DNA from: Solenopsis invicta
Lineage: Eukaryota; Arthropoda; Insecta; Hymenoptera; Formicidae
Assembly: GCF_016802725.1 (NCBI RefSeq)
Contig: NC_052679.1
Coordinates: 14,315,635 to 14,379,634 of the forward strand
DNA: 64,000 nucleotides
Direction of reading: 5' to 3'
The position numbers and the translations under genes were made by a program. The notes beneath the pieces are model-generated. The model saw only the letters and a program-made list of their open reading frames with translations, was not told the origin of the DNA and did not search any database. Below, piece by piece: positions 54,835-64,000 of the stretch. The number at the start of each line of letters is the position of its first letter. Positions within the stretch are counted from its first letter, which is position 1.

Positions 54835-57800
54835 GTGTCGACTGGGAAGTGCGGTGTTTTCGGTGTCAGGGGCTCGGACATTTTGCGCGCGAGTGCAAAA
54901 AGGACAAAAAGAAGGGGGGATCGTGGTACGAGTGAATCGAGCGATTGTGCCTTTGTTGTCGAGAGCGGGAAAAGCGGTGCCGGTAAAAGCGGGTTCGGCG
55001 AGATACCGACAGACTTGGCGCGCGAGATACTGAAAGCCGATAAGAAAGACTGCTGGATTTCCGACAGCGGAGCGTCACAGCACATGACGTTCCGACGCGA
55101 GTGGTTGCGAGACTTTCGCGAGTTACGGATGGGAGAGCACGAAGTCGCCCTCGGAGACGATAAAGTATGTTATGCATTAGGAGTCGGTACAGTCGACATC
55201 GAGAAGTTCGTGAACGAGAAGTGGATAGCATCGCATATCAAGACAGTTCTTTACGTACCAGAACTGAAGAAAAATCTATTTTCGGTCGACGCGTGCGCGA
55301 GAAAGAAAATCGGGGTGTATTTCTTCGATGAATACGTGAAGTTCGACAACCGAGGTTTCACCGCCGCTTACGGTGTGATACAAACAAACAATTTATATCG
55401 GATGCTATTCAAAACGAAGTGCGCGGAGAACGAAGCAAGCGTTGCGAAAACGAGTTTTCTGGCGTGGCACGAGCGACTCGGACACGTGAACGTACGAGCG
55501 ATGCGCAAACTGGTGAGCGAGAAGCTCATCGACGGCATCGAGATTACTGACGGGGCGGAAGATTTCTGCGGAGCCTGTCAGGAGGGCAAATCCCAGCGGA
55601 AGGCGTTCAAGAAAACGCGTGTGCGTGCTGACACGGAGCCCGGCGAGGTCATACATTCGGATGTGTGCGGGCCGATGTCAGTGGAATCGATCGGAGGATC
55701 TCGATTCATGGTCGTGTTCAAGGACGATGCGACGAATTTTCGGTACGCGTATTTTCTCAAACACAAGAACGAAGTCTTAGAGAAGTTCAAGAAACTCGAT
55801 CGGCTCATAGAGAACAGGTTTGGAAGAAACATACGAGTGTTACGATCGGATAACGGTCTCGAGTACAAGAATCGAGCATTCGATGAGTACACGGACAAGA
55901 GAGGCATCGAGCGAGAGTATACGGCCCCGTATACGCCCGAACAGAACGGGAAAGCTGAACAGGACAATCGCACGCTAGTTGAGAGCGCGCGTACGATGCT
56001 GTTGGCAAAAGGACTTCCGAAGAACTTGTGGGCAGAGGCTTGCAATACAGCGGTGTATTTAGCCAACCGAGCCGGTGCATCGAGCACAAGAGTGGGTGCA
56101 ACCCCGTACGAGCTGTGGATGGGCGTGAAGCCGAATCTGCATCACTTGAAGATATTTGGTTCGGAGGCATACGTGAATGTGCCGAAAATAAAGAGGACTA
56201 AATTAGACGCGCGAGCGAAGAAGATGATCTTCGTGGGATACGATAACACTTCGTCAAACTATCGTGTATTCGACCCGGTGTCGAAGAGAGTGTCTGTGTC
56301 ACGCGATGTGACGTTCCGGGAGACGACCGGAAGTGTGAAGCTGTCAGAACCAAAAGATGCACGAGAAGTGATCTTGCCGAAGGTCGAGCGAGAAGCTCTA
56401 GTTCCGGCGGAAGGCGGCAGCTTCGACGAGAAAGAAGAGGACGAAGTCTTTGAGAATGCTGTGGACGACGAGCAGCGCGATGAAGGTCGACAACAGGTCA
56501 ATGAGTCAGTGCGAAAGCTCCGAGACAGGAGTTTGATCAAGAAGCCGTCGAGGTATGATGCCGACGCAGTGGAATGCGATATTCCGATCACGTACCGTGA
56601 GGCTGTCGAGTCCAAGGATGCAGCGAAATGGCGAGAAGCCATAGACTCCGAGCTAGAGTCGCATGAAAAGAACGGTACGTGGCATCTAGTCAAGAGGGAT
56701 CCGAAAATGAAACCTATCGATTCGAAGTGGGTCTTCAAGAAGCTCAAGAACGAAAAAGGAGAGATTTGTCGGTTCAAGGCACGGCTGTGCGCCAGGGGCT
56801 TCATGCAGGAGAAGAATATCGACTACACGGAGACGTTCTCACCGGTTGTGAGATACGATTCGTTGCGAGTGCTTCTCGCAATCGCGGCGTCGAAGAATCT
56901 CGAGATTGCACAGTTCGATGTGCAAACGGCGTTCTTGTACGGAACTCTGGACGAGGAAATCTACATGGAGACACCCGAGGGACTCAACATGGATGAAGAA
57001 ACTCGAGAGGAGCAAGTGTGTCGACTTGTAAAGTCGCTGTACGGACTCAAGCAGTCACCGAGATGCTGGAACCAAAAGTTCAGTTCGTTTCTGCGAGAGT
57101 TCCGGTTTCAGGAAACATCCGCGGATAAGTGTATATTCGTGGGAGAGGTAAATGGCGACACGGTTTATCTCGCTCTCTTCGTCGATGACGGGCTAGTCAT
57201 CGGAAGAACAAAAGGAGTCATCGAAATCGTGCTTCGGTACTTGAAACGAGCATTCAGGATCACGGTCGGAGATGGAAGTCTATTTGTCGGGGCACAAATA
57301 GAGAGAGATCGAGACAAAGGGTCCATCTTCGTGCACCAGAACCTGTATGCGAAAAAGATTCTCGAGAGATTCGGGATGTCCGAGGCAAAGTCGGTGAGCG
57401 TGCCGAGCGACCCGAATACAACGTTGCTGCCGGTGTCGGAGAACGATGAGGGGATCCAGAAGGTTCCATACCGAGAAGCTGTTGGATCGCTGATGTTCCT
57501 GTCGATTGTGTCGAGGCCGGATCTGGCGTTTGCTGTAAACTCGGTGAGCAAATTCCTCAATAAACACAATCGAGAACATTGGCAAGCTGTAAAACGCATC
57601 CTATCGTACGTCGCAGGGACGATGGACTACGGAATCGAATACCGAGGAAGCGAAAACGACGAGATAACCCTGGTGGGTTATTCGGACTCCGACTACGCAG
57701 GCGACGTAGAAACCAGGAGGTCAACGACCGGCTATGTGTTTCAAGTGGCAGGTGGGTCTGTCACATGGGCGAGTCAACGTCAAAAGCTCGTGACGTTGAG

Positions 57801-58173
57801 TACCACAGAGGCAGAGTACGTGGCGGCGTCCATTACCGCACGTGAAGCTGTGTGGCTGAGAAAACTACTTGAAGAAGTCAACTGTCTCAGCCAGGGGGCA
57901 ACGACAGTCTACGTGGACAATCAAAGTTCGATACGTCTGGTGAGAAACCCAGAGTTTCATAAGAGAACGAAGCATATCGACGTCCGATACCACTTCGTCC
58001 GAGAGCGAGTTCAGAAGAAAGAACTCGAGGTCAACTATATCGAGTCGGCAAAGCAGAAAGCCGATATCTTCACGAAGGCGCTCCCAAAGAATCGTTTCTG
58101 TGAGCTGAGAGAAGAAATCGGTATACGAGAGCGACCGCGCACGAACGGCGGAAGTATTGGAGTAGTTCGTTGA
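54835..58173 (+). CDS. Copia pol: protease, integrase, RT, RNase H
   Basis: One open frame of 1112 codons. Useful homology begins at about residue 36; before that, the +1-shifted frame holds the gag zinc knuckle and stops at 54933. Domains: protease 'DSGASQHMT' (77-85), the pre-integrase zinc motif 'WHERLGHVN' with 'CGACQEGK', integrase core with 'HSDVCGPM', 'LRSDNGLEYKN' and 'PYTPEQNGKAEQDN', reverse transcriptase with 'QFDVQTAFLYGTLDEEIYME' and catalytic 'LALFVDDG' (about 780), and RNase H with 'YSDSDYAGD' and 'LSTTEAEYVA'. All catalytic residues seem intact. The frame is complete, so this pol could be functional if gag were whole. Confidence 0.93.
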   Translation: MSTGKCGVFGVRGSDILRASAKRTKRRGDRGTSESSDCAFVVESGKSGAGKSGFGEIPTDLAREILKADKKDCWISDSGASQHMTFRREWLRDFRELRMGEHEVALGDDKVCYALGVGTVDIEKFVNEKWIASHIKTVLYVPELKKNLFSVDACARKKIGVYFFDEYVKFDNRGFTAAYGVIQTNNLYRMLFKTKCAENEASVAKTSFLAWHERLGHVNVRAMRKLVSEKLIDGIEITDGAEDFCGACQEGKSQRKAFKKTRVRADTEPGEVIHSDVCGPMSVESIGGSRFMVVFKDDATNFRYAYFLKHKNEVLEKFKKLDRLIENRFGRNIRVLRSDNGLEYKNRAFDEYTDKRGIEREYTAPYTPEQNGKAEQDNRTLVESARTMLLAKGLPKNLWAEACNTAVYLANRAGASSTRVGATPYELWMGVKPNLHHLKIFGSEAYVNVPKIKRTKLDARAKKMIFVGYDNTSSNYRVFDPVSKRVSVSRDVTFRETTGSVKLSEPKDAREVILPKVEREALVPAEGGSFDEKEEDEVFENAVDDEQRDEGRQQVNESVRKLRDRSLIKKPSRYDADAVECDIPITYREAVESKDAAKWREAIDSELESHEKNGTWHLVKRDPKMKPIDSKWVFKKLKNEKGEICRFKARLCARGFMQEKNIDYTETFSPVVRYDSLRVLLAIAASKNLEIAQFDVQTAFLYGTLDEEIYMETPEGLNMDEETREEQVCRLVKSLYGLKQSPRCWNQKFSSFLREFRFQETSADKCIFVGEVNGDTVYLALFVDDGLVIGRTKGVIEIVLRYLKRAFRITVGDGSLFVGAQIERDRDKGSIFVHQNLYAKKILERFGMSEAKSVSVPSDPNTTLLPVSENDEGIQKVPYREAVGSLMFLSIVSRPDLAFAVNSVSKFLNKHNREHWQAVKRILSYVAGTMDYGIEYRGSENDEITLVGYSDSDYAGDVETRRSTTGYVFQVAGGSVTWASQRQKLVTLSTTEAEYVAASITAREAVWLRKLLEEVNCLSQGATTVYVDNQSSIRLVRNPEFHKRTKHIDVRYHFVRERVQKKELEVNYIESAKQKADIFTKALPKNRFCELREEIGIRERPRTNGGSIGVVR

Positions 58174-58496
58174 GGGTCGGATCAGAGGCGCGATCGCCCA
58201 ATCAGAGACGGGCGAACGTTCGGCGAATAGCAGTCCGAGACTAGCCAGAGCGGCCCGAAAGTACGCGTGTCCGGCTTCCGGACTTACTTTGTGTTTGGCA
58301 GTCCACGGGAGAGCACGCGATTCACTGAACAAACCTTTTTGTATAAGCAACGAGTTCAAAGGAAATAATAAAGTTTACTTTTCATTACCGTTTTTTTGTC
58401 AAAGAAAAGAGTGTGAGTGAACATTTTTATAAAACCTGTTCGATAGCTCTCCTCAGAGACTCTTCCTTCACATCCATCACTCATTTCCGCTCAACA
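58155..58496 (+). repeat. Copia 3' LTR
   Basis: 342 bp, differing from the 5' LTR at three positions (GCGGG/GAGGG, CGCTC/CGTTC, GCTCG/GTTCG). The purine-rich GGCGGAAG before it serves as polypurine tract, and the pol stop codon falls inside its first 20 bases. Confidence 0.93.
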
Positions 58497-58501
58497 GTTT
58501 C

Positions 58502-58990
58502 GAAAGGAAAACTTCCCTTTAAATTACCGGGGATAAGCATTAATGAATTATCAGATAAATTGATTTCGATGTCTTTATATACCGCATGAATTTTTTAGAA
58601 AACCTAGATCTTTATTAGACTTAAACCGTTGAAAGGCAACGGAATTGAGATTGTTCTTGTTGTATGTAGGTCCGGTTTTGTTAATAAACATCCTTTTCAA
58701 GAGACTTTATGATCATTTTCTTATGTTTCATGTTGTCACAATTTTGAGTAATAATAACTATATTTCTAAATACATTAATTTTGCAGAAGAAATTCTACAT
58801 AATTTTGTTAAATATATTAAAAATTCTTATGGTAAAGAATTAATGATATACATATAATGTACATAGTTTAATTCATTTGGTAGCCGATGTAAGAAATCTT
58901 GGAAATTTGAACACTATCAGTTGTTTTCCCTTTAAAAATTATTTAAGAAAATGAAAAACACTTGTAAGATTGTCCACAAATCCTCACGAA
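58502..58990 (+). pseudogene. CACTA-like transposase A, C-terminal part
   Basis: Directly after the Copia target duplication the transposase resumes: 'KGKLPFKLPGISINELSDKL', then after stops 'TELRLFLLYVGPVLLINILF', 'NFVKYIKNSYGKELMIYI' and traces of 'HLVADVRNLGNL'. These align with 'TELRQFLLYTGPIVLLNVLP' and 'HLASDVKNFGSLD' of transposase B. Several stops and frameshifts are present. 58990-59450 carries further decayed coding traces on the plus strand ('NEQEPKQKHFKGLILGRETY'). Confidence 0.7.
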
Positions 58991-59713
58991 CAAATTTGTA
59001 GGCAAATACATGAATTATCATATTTTTTCAAAATTAATGTACCAATAAATGAACAAGAACCTAAGCAAAAACATTTCAAAGGACTTATACTGGGAAGAGA
59101 AACCTACTCGATTGTACAATATAGAAAATTAAAAAAAAAGACGTATGTTTGTCGACTTGTTCTCCTAATAATTGCGTTTCGTTAAAAGGAGGCATCATTA
59201 TTCAGATTTTAAACATTTTGCATTTAAAAGATCAGTCTTATTGCTTGATTGGTTGTCGATTCCTAAACATTTCTGAGTTTTATAATTATCCATGTTCGTC
59301 CAAACTACTGAACAGTTTCAAAGTATTTCGCATATCGTCTCATATAGAAGAATTTCCTTTTGCGTCAGTGATACATAAAAATATATTATTACCTGGATAT
59401 GAAAAAATAACCTACATTGTATATCCTCTCCTTCATGACCAATAGTCCATTTATATACTTTTTTTTATCACTGTTTTAAAGGAAAGTATATAATATATAA
59501 TGTAAACTTTTATAACTTAGGTAAGTCTGTAATTCTATTGGAAAAATCTGTATAAACTTTTGTAATCATATGAAACACATTGTAATATTTTTAATATACC
59601 TTCAATAATAATTCCTGAAAACTAATTTTATAATTAAAAAAAGTTGTTGTAATATGGAATGCAATCTAATCATTTTATGATTACTTTATATTCATGTTTA
59701 CTTCCAGATTACA

Positions 59714-59787
59714 ATGTATTCATTAATAGAATTTCAAAGCAATAACTCAGATAACCAAGCTAGATTCAACACATCGGGCAAATTAAG
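59714..59787 (+). other. Possible first coding exon of an accessory gene in element A
   Basis: After an acceptor-like ACTTCCAG, an ATG opens 'MYSLIEFQSNNSDNQARF' and ends at a donor-like AAGGTATTG. It lies downstream of transposase A, where element B has its DUF4806-like gene, but no further exons could be found. Weak evidence. Confidence 0.25.
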
Positions 59788-59929
59788 GTATTGCATGTAT
59801 TGTTGTGAATGCAATTTGCTGGCTACAGAATTTAACGTAAAACTGAGTTAGTAACAGGAGAGCAAAAACACAACATCAGTTAATGAAATGTTAAGAGCAA
59901 ACGTTTATTAATAGTAACATATCATGTTG

Positions 59930-60870
59930 GCAGCAAACTGTCGGCTCGTCATGAGCTTGCATTCGTATATGTCATAATGACAGCAATATGTCAACAAAAT
60001 GATGGCACGTATGATATCAAAAGTTTAATACAAGGAGTATAATATTTAATGAATATTGTTAAAGATTCTAAATTGCAACTTATTATCGACAATTTGGTGA
60101 CATGACAATATTTGATTCCGCCGTGTGTAAGACTCCACGCAAACAAGTGAGCGCTAGGCGGCTACGCTGTGGGGATCTTCTCGTGAGTCAAGTGTGGCCA
60201 CAGGCGTTATATCTAGGCGCCATCGCGGCCGACTCCTCGACTCATACCGAGGTTCATACCTCATTAAGCCTTTAGGAGCTACATGTTGTAACATCGAGGC
60301 GAATACTCGTTCTTTTTCTTTTAAAACATTACGTGTATATAAAACGCTGTTACCACATAAAATTTTATGTTTTTGGTGCAAAAATCGGTTTTAATTGCAC
60401 ATTTTCGGCAGGAAAAGCATCTTGAGACTATATTAATATTCTGGTGAAAAAAGTTTACAGATATTGCAGCAGATATATACAAATTTCTTGCAAGAATTTG
60501 ACTGCAGAATCTTTCGGAAGAATTGAGTATAATGAGGAAATAGTTTGTCTTGTTGGCAGAATCTTTCAAGAATCTACTGCAAGATTTACTGCAGTCTTAC
60601 AGAAAATTACTATTAAGGTAGTAATGAAATTGCCGATAACAAAGCTTCACGTGTAGATATCATGTATGATGATGACTTGCTGACATTTTGGTATCAAACA
60701 CATCAGTTGAATGTAATGCACGCATGATAACAATTTGCTGGCAATTTGCCGAATTTAAATGAAGACTTTAATGACGTCAGAACAATAGACAGTTTGTAGA
60801 AACACCTTGGTTCTAGTTTAATGAAATTAAATGCGGAATAAGTGACAGCAAAATATCATCTGATTACGGA
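59930..60870. repeat. Degenerate repeat with recurring GACAGCAAATTGTC-like motif
   Basis: Motifs of the type GGCAGCAAACTGTC, GACAGCAATATGTC, TTGCTGACATTTTGG and ATTTGCTGGCAATTTG recur on both strands, mostly inverted about a centre near 60380. The centre holds GC-richer unassigned DNA (60120-60400). This is consistent with an old foldback or long-TIR element. No gene is supported. Confidence 0.4.
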
Positions 60871-61700
60871 CATTTAGCTATCAGGGTATTTTCTTTTATG
60901 TATTAGCAGACAATCAAAGTATTTGTAAATAATAAAGTTTAATCATGTTTTATTTATAAACCATTGCATTCCAGAAATTATCATAATAATTAACAGTTTC
61001 AAAGGCGAGCATTTCATTTGAAATAAAAAAGTTATTGTAGTTAAATACAATTTTTTTTAACCATATTTTTATTTTTCTGAAAATGTGATAAGTTTATATA
61101 ATTATAGTATATAGTAGCTAGTTAATCAACAATAGTTAAAAAAGAATACATTTCTATAAAAATGTATTAGAAATGTTCAAAAATTAAGAATATAAGTTGC
61201 CTGTCTCAGTTAATATGTCCTGAACAAAATTCATTAATATATTCGATATTCGAAATCCTAATTGTTATGTAAAGTTTGTTTTGTGTCCAAAGATTTACAT
61301 ACGCATCAAACGGACAACTTAATAATTACATTAATAAAGTTTAATTAAGTTACATTAATAAACAATTTTGGTATTATACTTTCGTAAGTTAAGAAATAAA
61401 AAATCACATATACGTATATAAAGTATTAAATAAAAAGGTATTTATAAACTGTAAAATATTCACATTATAGCGTATCCAATAGCAAAACCTTTATTAATAG
61501 TTGACGAATCATGAATAAGCTTTATATATGTAACATAGTTTGCTATACAATTTTATAACACCCATTCTGTATATAATATGAAAGCATAATTACCGATTTG
61601 ATTGCCTTATTTTGCCTCGACTAATTTGAACACGATTTTGCTTCACCACATTTGCTTGTCAATTCTTTGCTTTGAATTTATCATTCATTCTAAACATAAG
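60871..61700. other. AT-rich spacer
   Basis: I see no coding sequence, repeat array or element end in this stretch. Confidence 0.5.
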
Positions 61701-61841
61701 TGTTACGTCCAGCAACGTACCGATTCTTTTCTTTTGACGACGGATACACTATACGACGGAAGCTGAGCAACGATGACCCACTTAATCTCACTTCGATTTT
61801 CGGGAATACAATGAGACATAAAATACGCTGAAGCGAGTGAG

Positions 61842-61992
61842 AATGTCACACAAATCAAAACACCATAAATTATAACAGAAATGTCACAAAAATCGAAATA
61901 TCATAAATTATAAGAGAAATGTCACAAAAATCAAAATATCATAAATTATAAAAGAAATGTCGCAAATCAAAGCACCATAAATTATAAAAAAG
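61842..61992. repeat. ~40-bp tandem repeat in U3 of LTR D
   Basis: Four units of AATGTCACAAAAATC plus a CATAAATTATAA segment lie upstream of the TATA box, a usual place for transcription-factor binding repeats. Confidence 0.85.
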
Positions 61993-62434
61993 TGTCAAAT
62001 AATAGCGTCATCGGAAATCGTCATATTAGCTGTACGAATAAACTCGACACTACGAATAAACTTGACACAAAAAGTAATTTATGGGAGCCCTTTGAGGTAA
62101 CACGTTGCTTGACCCCGAAAACGTATAAAACTCCATCGGCAAACATTAAAATCAGGAAACCGAAAAGCACGAGTATACATCACTTTCGGCTTCCGGAAAC
62201 TCAGCGCCCATAGAACATTAAATCAAAATCTGTCACAATTCTTAGTAATTAGATGACGGGTCACGCACGTTCTCATAACAATAATTACCGGGAAAGAAGT
62301 GACGAGACCCGTTGAATGGACGGCGTAATTTGATGCCGGACACGTGTCCCGTAGGCAAAGGGTTAAACTGTGCGTAGGCGTTTAGACAACAAAAATTGGT
62401 GCACACAGCCCTCTTAGAACAAAGGAAGCAATAG

Positions 62435-62442
62435 TATAAAAT
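62435..62442 (+). promoter_or_regulatory. TATA box of LTR D
   Basis: TATAAAATAGAGAATTTTCC is followed by AGCGGAGC, a motif shared with the promoters of LTRs A, B and C. Confidence 0.7.
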
Positions 62443-62908
62443 AGAGAATTTTCCAGCGGAGCAACCATCCCGATCCTGTTCGTCGCATAGTCCGTGGCAT
62501 CTTGAATGCTCGAGTCTGTGCGATCGAACCTTCAATACTTAGACATTTGTGGCAGCAAGTTCTGCTAGTGTAAAGTGCCGAACTCAAAAACTTGACAACT
62601 GTTACGGATCCACTCAGTTACTGTGAGCAGATCTTTCACGGGTCCGACCTAGGAATTTCCTGACCACTACACGAGTTCCACTACAGAGTTGGCTCAAGGA
62701 TTTCCCAAACAGTAAGTATCTCAACATTCACTCCCCTCCCCCCTTTTTTTATTTTCTTTTCCCTTTTTTTAAATTTTAATTATTCTCAAGTGAGAAACTC
62801 GCGTTCCCGTTCAGAGCCACTCGCCGGGGCTCGATACTTCTGAACGCGACTTACGAGGACTTCTTTCGAACTACAAAGCAAAACCCTCAGGAACACGAAC
62901 AAGCCTAG

Positions 62909-63436
62909 CAATATTTCCAACCCCCTTCACCCACTCTCTCAACATCCTCAACACTCACATACAAAATTTCCCCTGATTCCCCTCTTTCCTCGTTTGCCAG
63001 TCCTTCAAACTCCCCAATCTCGAGTAATCCCGCTTCTCCAGCGAGTTCCACCGCTAGCGTGGAATTCCTACACGAAGTGATTTGTCTATGCTCTCCTCCC
63101 CCCACCCCCGCTCCCAGTATAGAAATACTGGAAGAAATCCCTTACGAACCTCCTCCTCCTCGGTTTTACTTTACTCCCGGTCCTCACCAGACGTTGGAGT
63201 CACTAGTCACATCATATCCTGTAGCTCCATCTCCTCCTCCCGAAGGCACGTATGCCCTTGGTCCTCACAAATTTACTTTTGAAGAGCTTCGTTCTGTTCT
63301 TCCAAAGCTCCCACCTGAAGCCACAATTCCAGACTTCCTCCCCTCTGCCTATCCAAATTTTTACCTTGTTCCCAAGAACGCGTTTTTAAATCTTTTCCCC
63401 TCAAACTCCGCTATTATCAATGAAATACTAGAATAA
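62909..63436 (+). pseudogene. LTR-encoded protein, family D
   Basis: The exon begins TG at 62791 after a 79-bp intron; with A at 62711 the spliced start again reads ATG. That frame is basic but stops after about 17 codons. A second frame is open for 175 codons (62909-63436) and holds 'LTYKISPDSPLSSF', 'TASVEFLHEV', 'TPAPSIEILEEIPYEPP', and the C-terminal domain 'FYFTPGPHQTLESL', 'GPHKFTFEELRSVLPKLPPE', 'FYLVPKNAFLNLFPSNSAII'. These align in order with families A and B. One indel near 62850 probably broke the gene. The C-terminal domain is strongly conserved despite overall divergence. Confidence 0.65.
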
Positions 63437-63474
63437 TAAAGTTTTTCAACATATTGCTTCCAATCCCCTGTTAA

Positions 63475-63649
<175 letters not shown>

Positions 63650-63929
63650 TAAAACCTAAATTAAACTCTAATAGAATAATACGATAAAAATTGTATTTTG
63701 AATAATAAAATAACCTCTATTTTAGTTAGCATTATATACGTTGTTTTTATATACAATGATAATTGTATAGTTATAAGATCAAATGAATGTAATCATCACT
63801 ATTTTAATCCTTTCGGGAGGCGTTAGAATAAAATCAATGTTCATTTAATAACCATCCTATTTATTCACTGACCTTCCGTCATCTCTCGCTCAGAACAAAA
63901 AGATTGCACTTACAAGGGGAGGATCAGGT

Positions 63930-63970
63930 GAGTCACCCTGGGATTTTGATCCCAATTTTTTTAGTTACTC
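63930..63970 (+). promoter_or_regulatory. Nested hairpin of LTR D
   Basis: GAGT (63930-63933) pairs with ACTC (63967-63970) and GGGAT (63940-63944) with ATCCC (63949-63953). The position after a CTCGCTC motif corresponds to the hairpins of the other LTRs. The outer stem is weaker than in A or K. Confidence 0.45.
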
Positions 63971-64000
63971 TGGAGACAAAAGAAAAATTTACGTCTCCTG

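Larger units (their letters stand above)
43587..58496 (+). mobile_element. Copia retrotransposon, split by a CACTA-like element
   Basis: Two 342-bp LTRs (43587-43928 and 58155-58496) bracket gag and pol, and GTTTC is duplicated outside (43582-43586, 58497-58501). I count three differences between the LTRs, about 99% identity, so the insertion is young. The LTRs begin TATTGG rather than TG. Gag is interrupted at about 44880 by a ~10-kb insertion ending at about 54830; without it the Copia element would be about 4.96 kb, a normal length. Confidence 0.93.

Noticed and set aside
54756..57599. Long minus-strand frames opposite Copia pol
   Set aside because: They are shadows of the 1112-codon pol frame, caused by its codon usage.

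Overview
This window looks like repeat-dominated DNA from an insect nuclear genome, most likely an ant or another hymenopteran. That is my inference from the mix of BEL/Pao, Gypsy, Copia, mariner and CACTA-like elements, DUF4806-type coding sequence, short spliceosomal introns and abundant microsatellites. I see no conserved single-copy host gene, no rRNA or tRNA, and no CRISPR. Two 100-base N runs (8545-8644, 50431-50530) are assembly gaps.

Layout. 1-5300: the end of a BEL/Pao element and its 3' LTR, then on the minus strand a Gypsy-type element ('family T') with RT, RNase H, an integrase zinc finger, a Tudor-domain gene in the env position, and part of its LTR. 5300-9790: MITEs, a 337-bp hAT-like foldback, and LTR fragments around the first gap. 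9790-12749: a complete 2.96-kb solo LTR ('family A'). 12.75-17.3 kb: GC-rich sequence, a Tudor-like remnant, an open Tudor-domain gene on the plus strand, a polypurine tract and a 2.1-kb family T LTR. 17.3-31 kb: GC-rich then AT-rich DNA with MITEs, a mariner, a decayed minus-strand BEL/Pao and a nested Tc1-like element. 31.4-38.2 kb: a LINE ORF1 split by a solo LTR ('K1'), itself split by another solo LTR ('B'). 38.2-42.2 kb: foldbacks and solo LTR 'C'. 42.2-59.5 kb: a four-level nest, in which a CACTA-like transposase is split by a Copia element, whose gag is split by a second CACTA-like transposon, which contains a Gypsy fragment and solo LTR 'K2'. 61.7-64 kb: another LTR ('D') running off the window.

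The most notable system is a group of related LTR retrotransposons (T, A/C, B, K, D) with very large LTRs of about 2.1-3.1 kb. Each LTR is built like a stand-alone gene: TATA box, short first exon, intron with hairpin-forming tandem repeats, coding exon and, in the best copies, a poly(A) signal and a conserved nested hairpin. In the clear copies the start codon does not exist in genomic DNA: the first exon ends in A and the second begins with TG, so ATG forms only by splicing. The product is an arginine-rich, proline-rich protein with conserved motifs and no homology I recognise. Solo-LTR status is supported by exact 4-bp target duplications for A, B, C, K1 and K2. In family T the internal region next to the polypurine tract encodes an extended Tudor domain, the fold used by piRNA-pathway proteins. 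A retroelement carrying a Tudor protein plus a spliced LTR-encoded protein is the best candidate here for an undescribed system.
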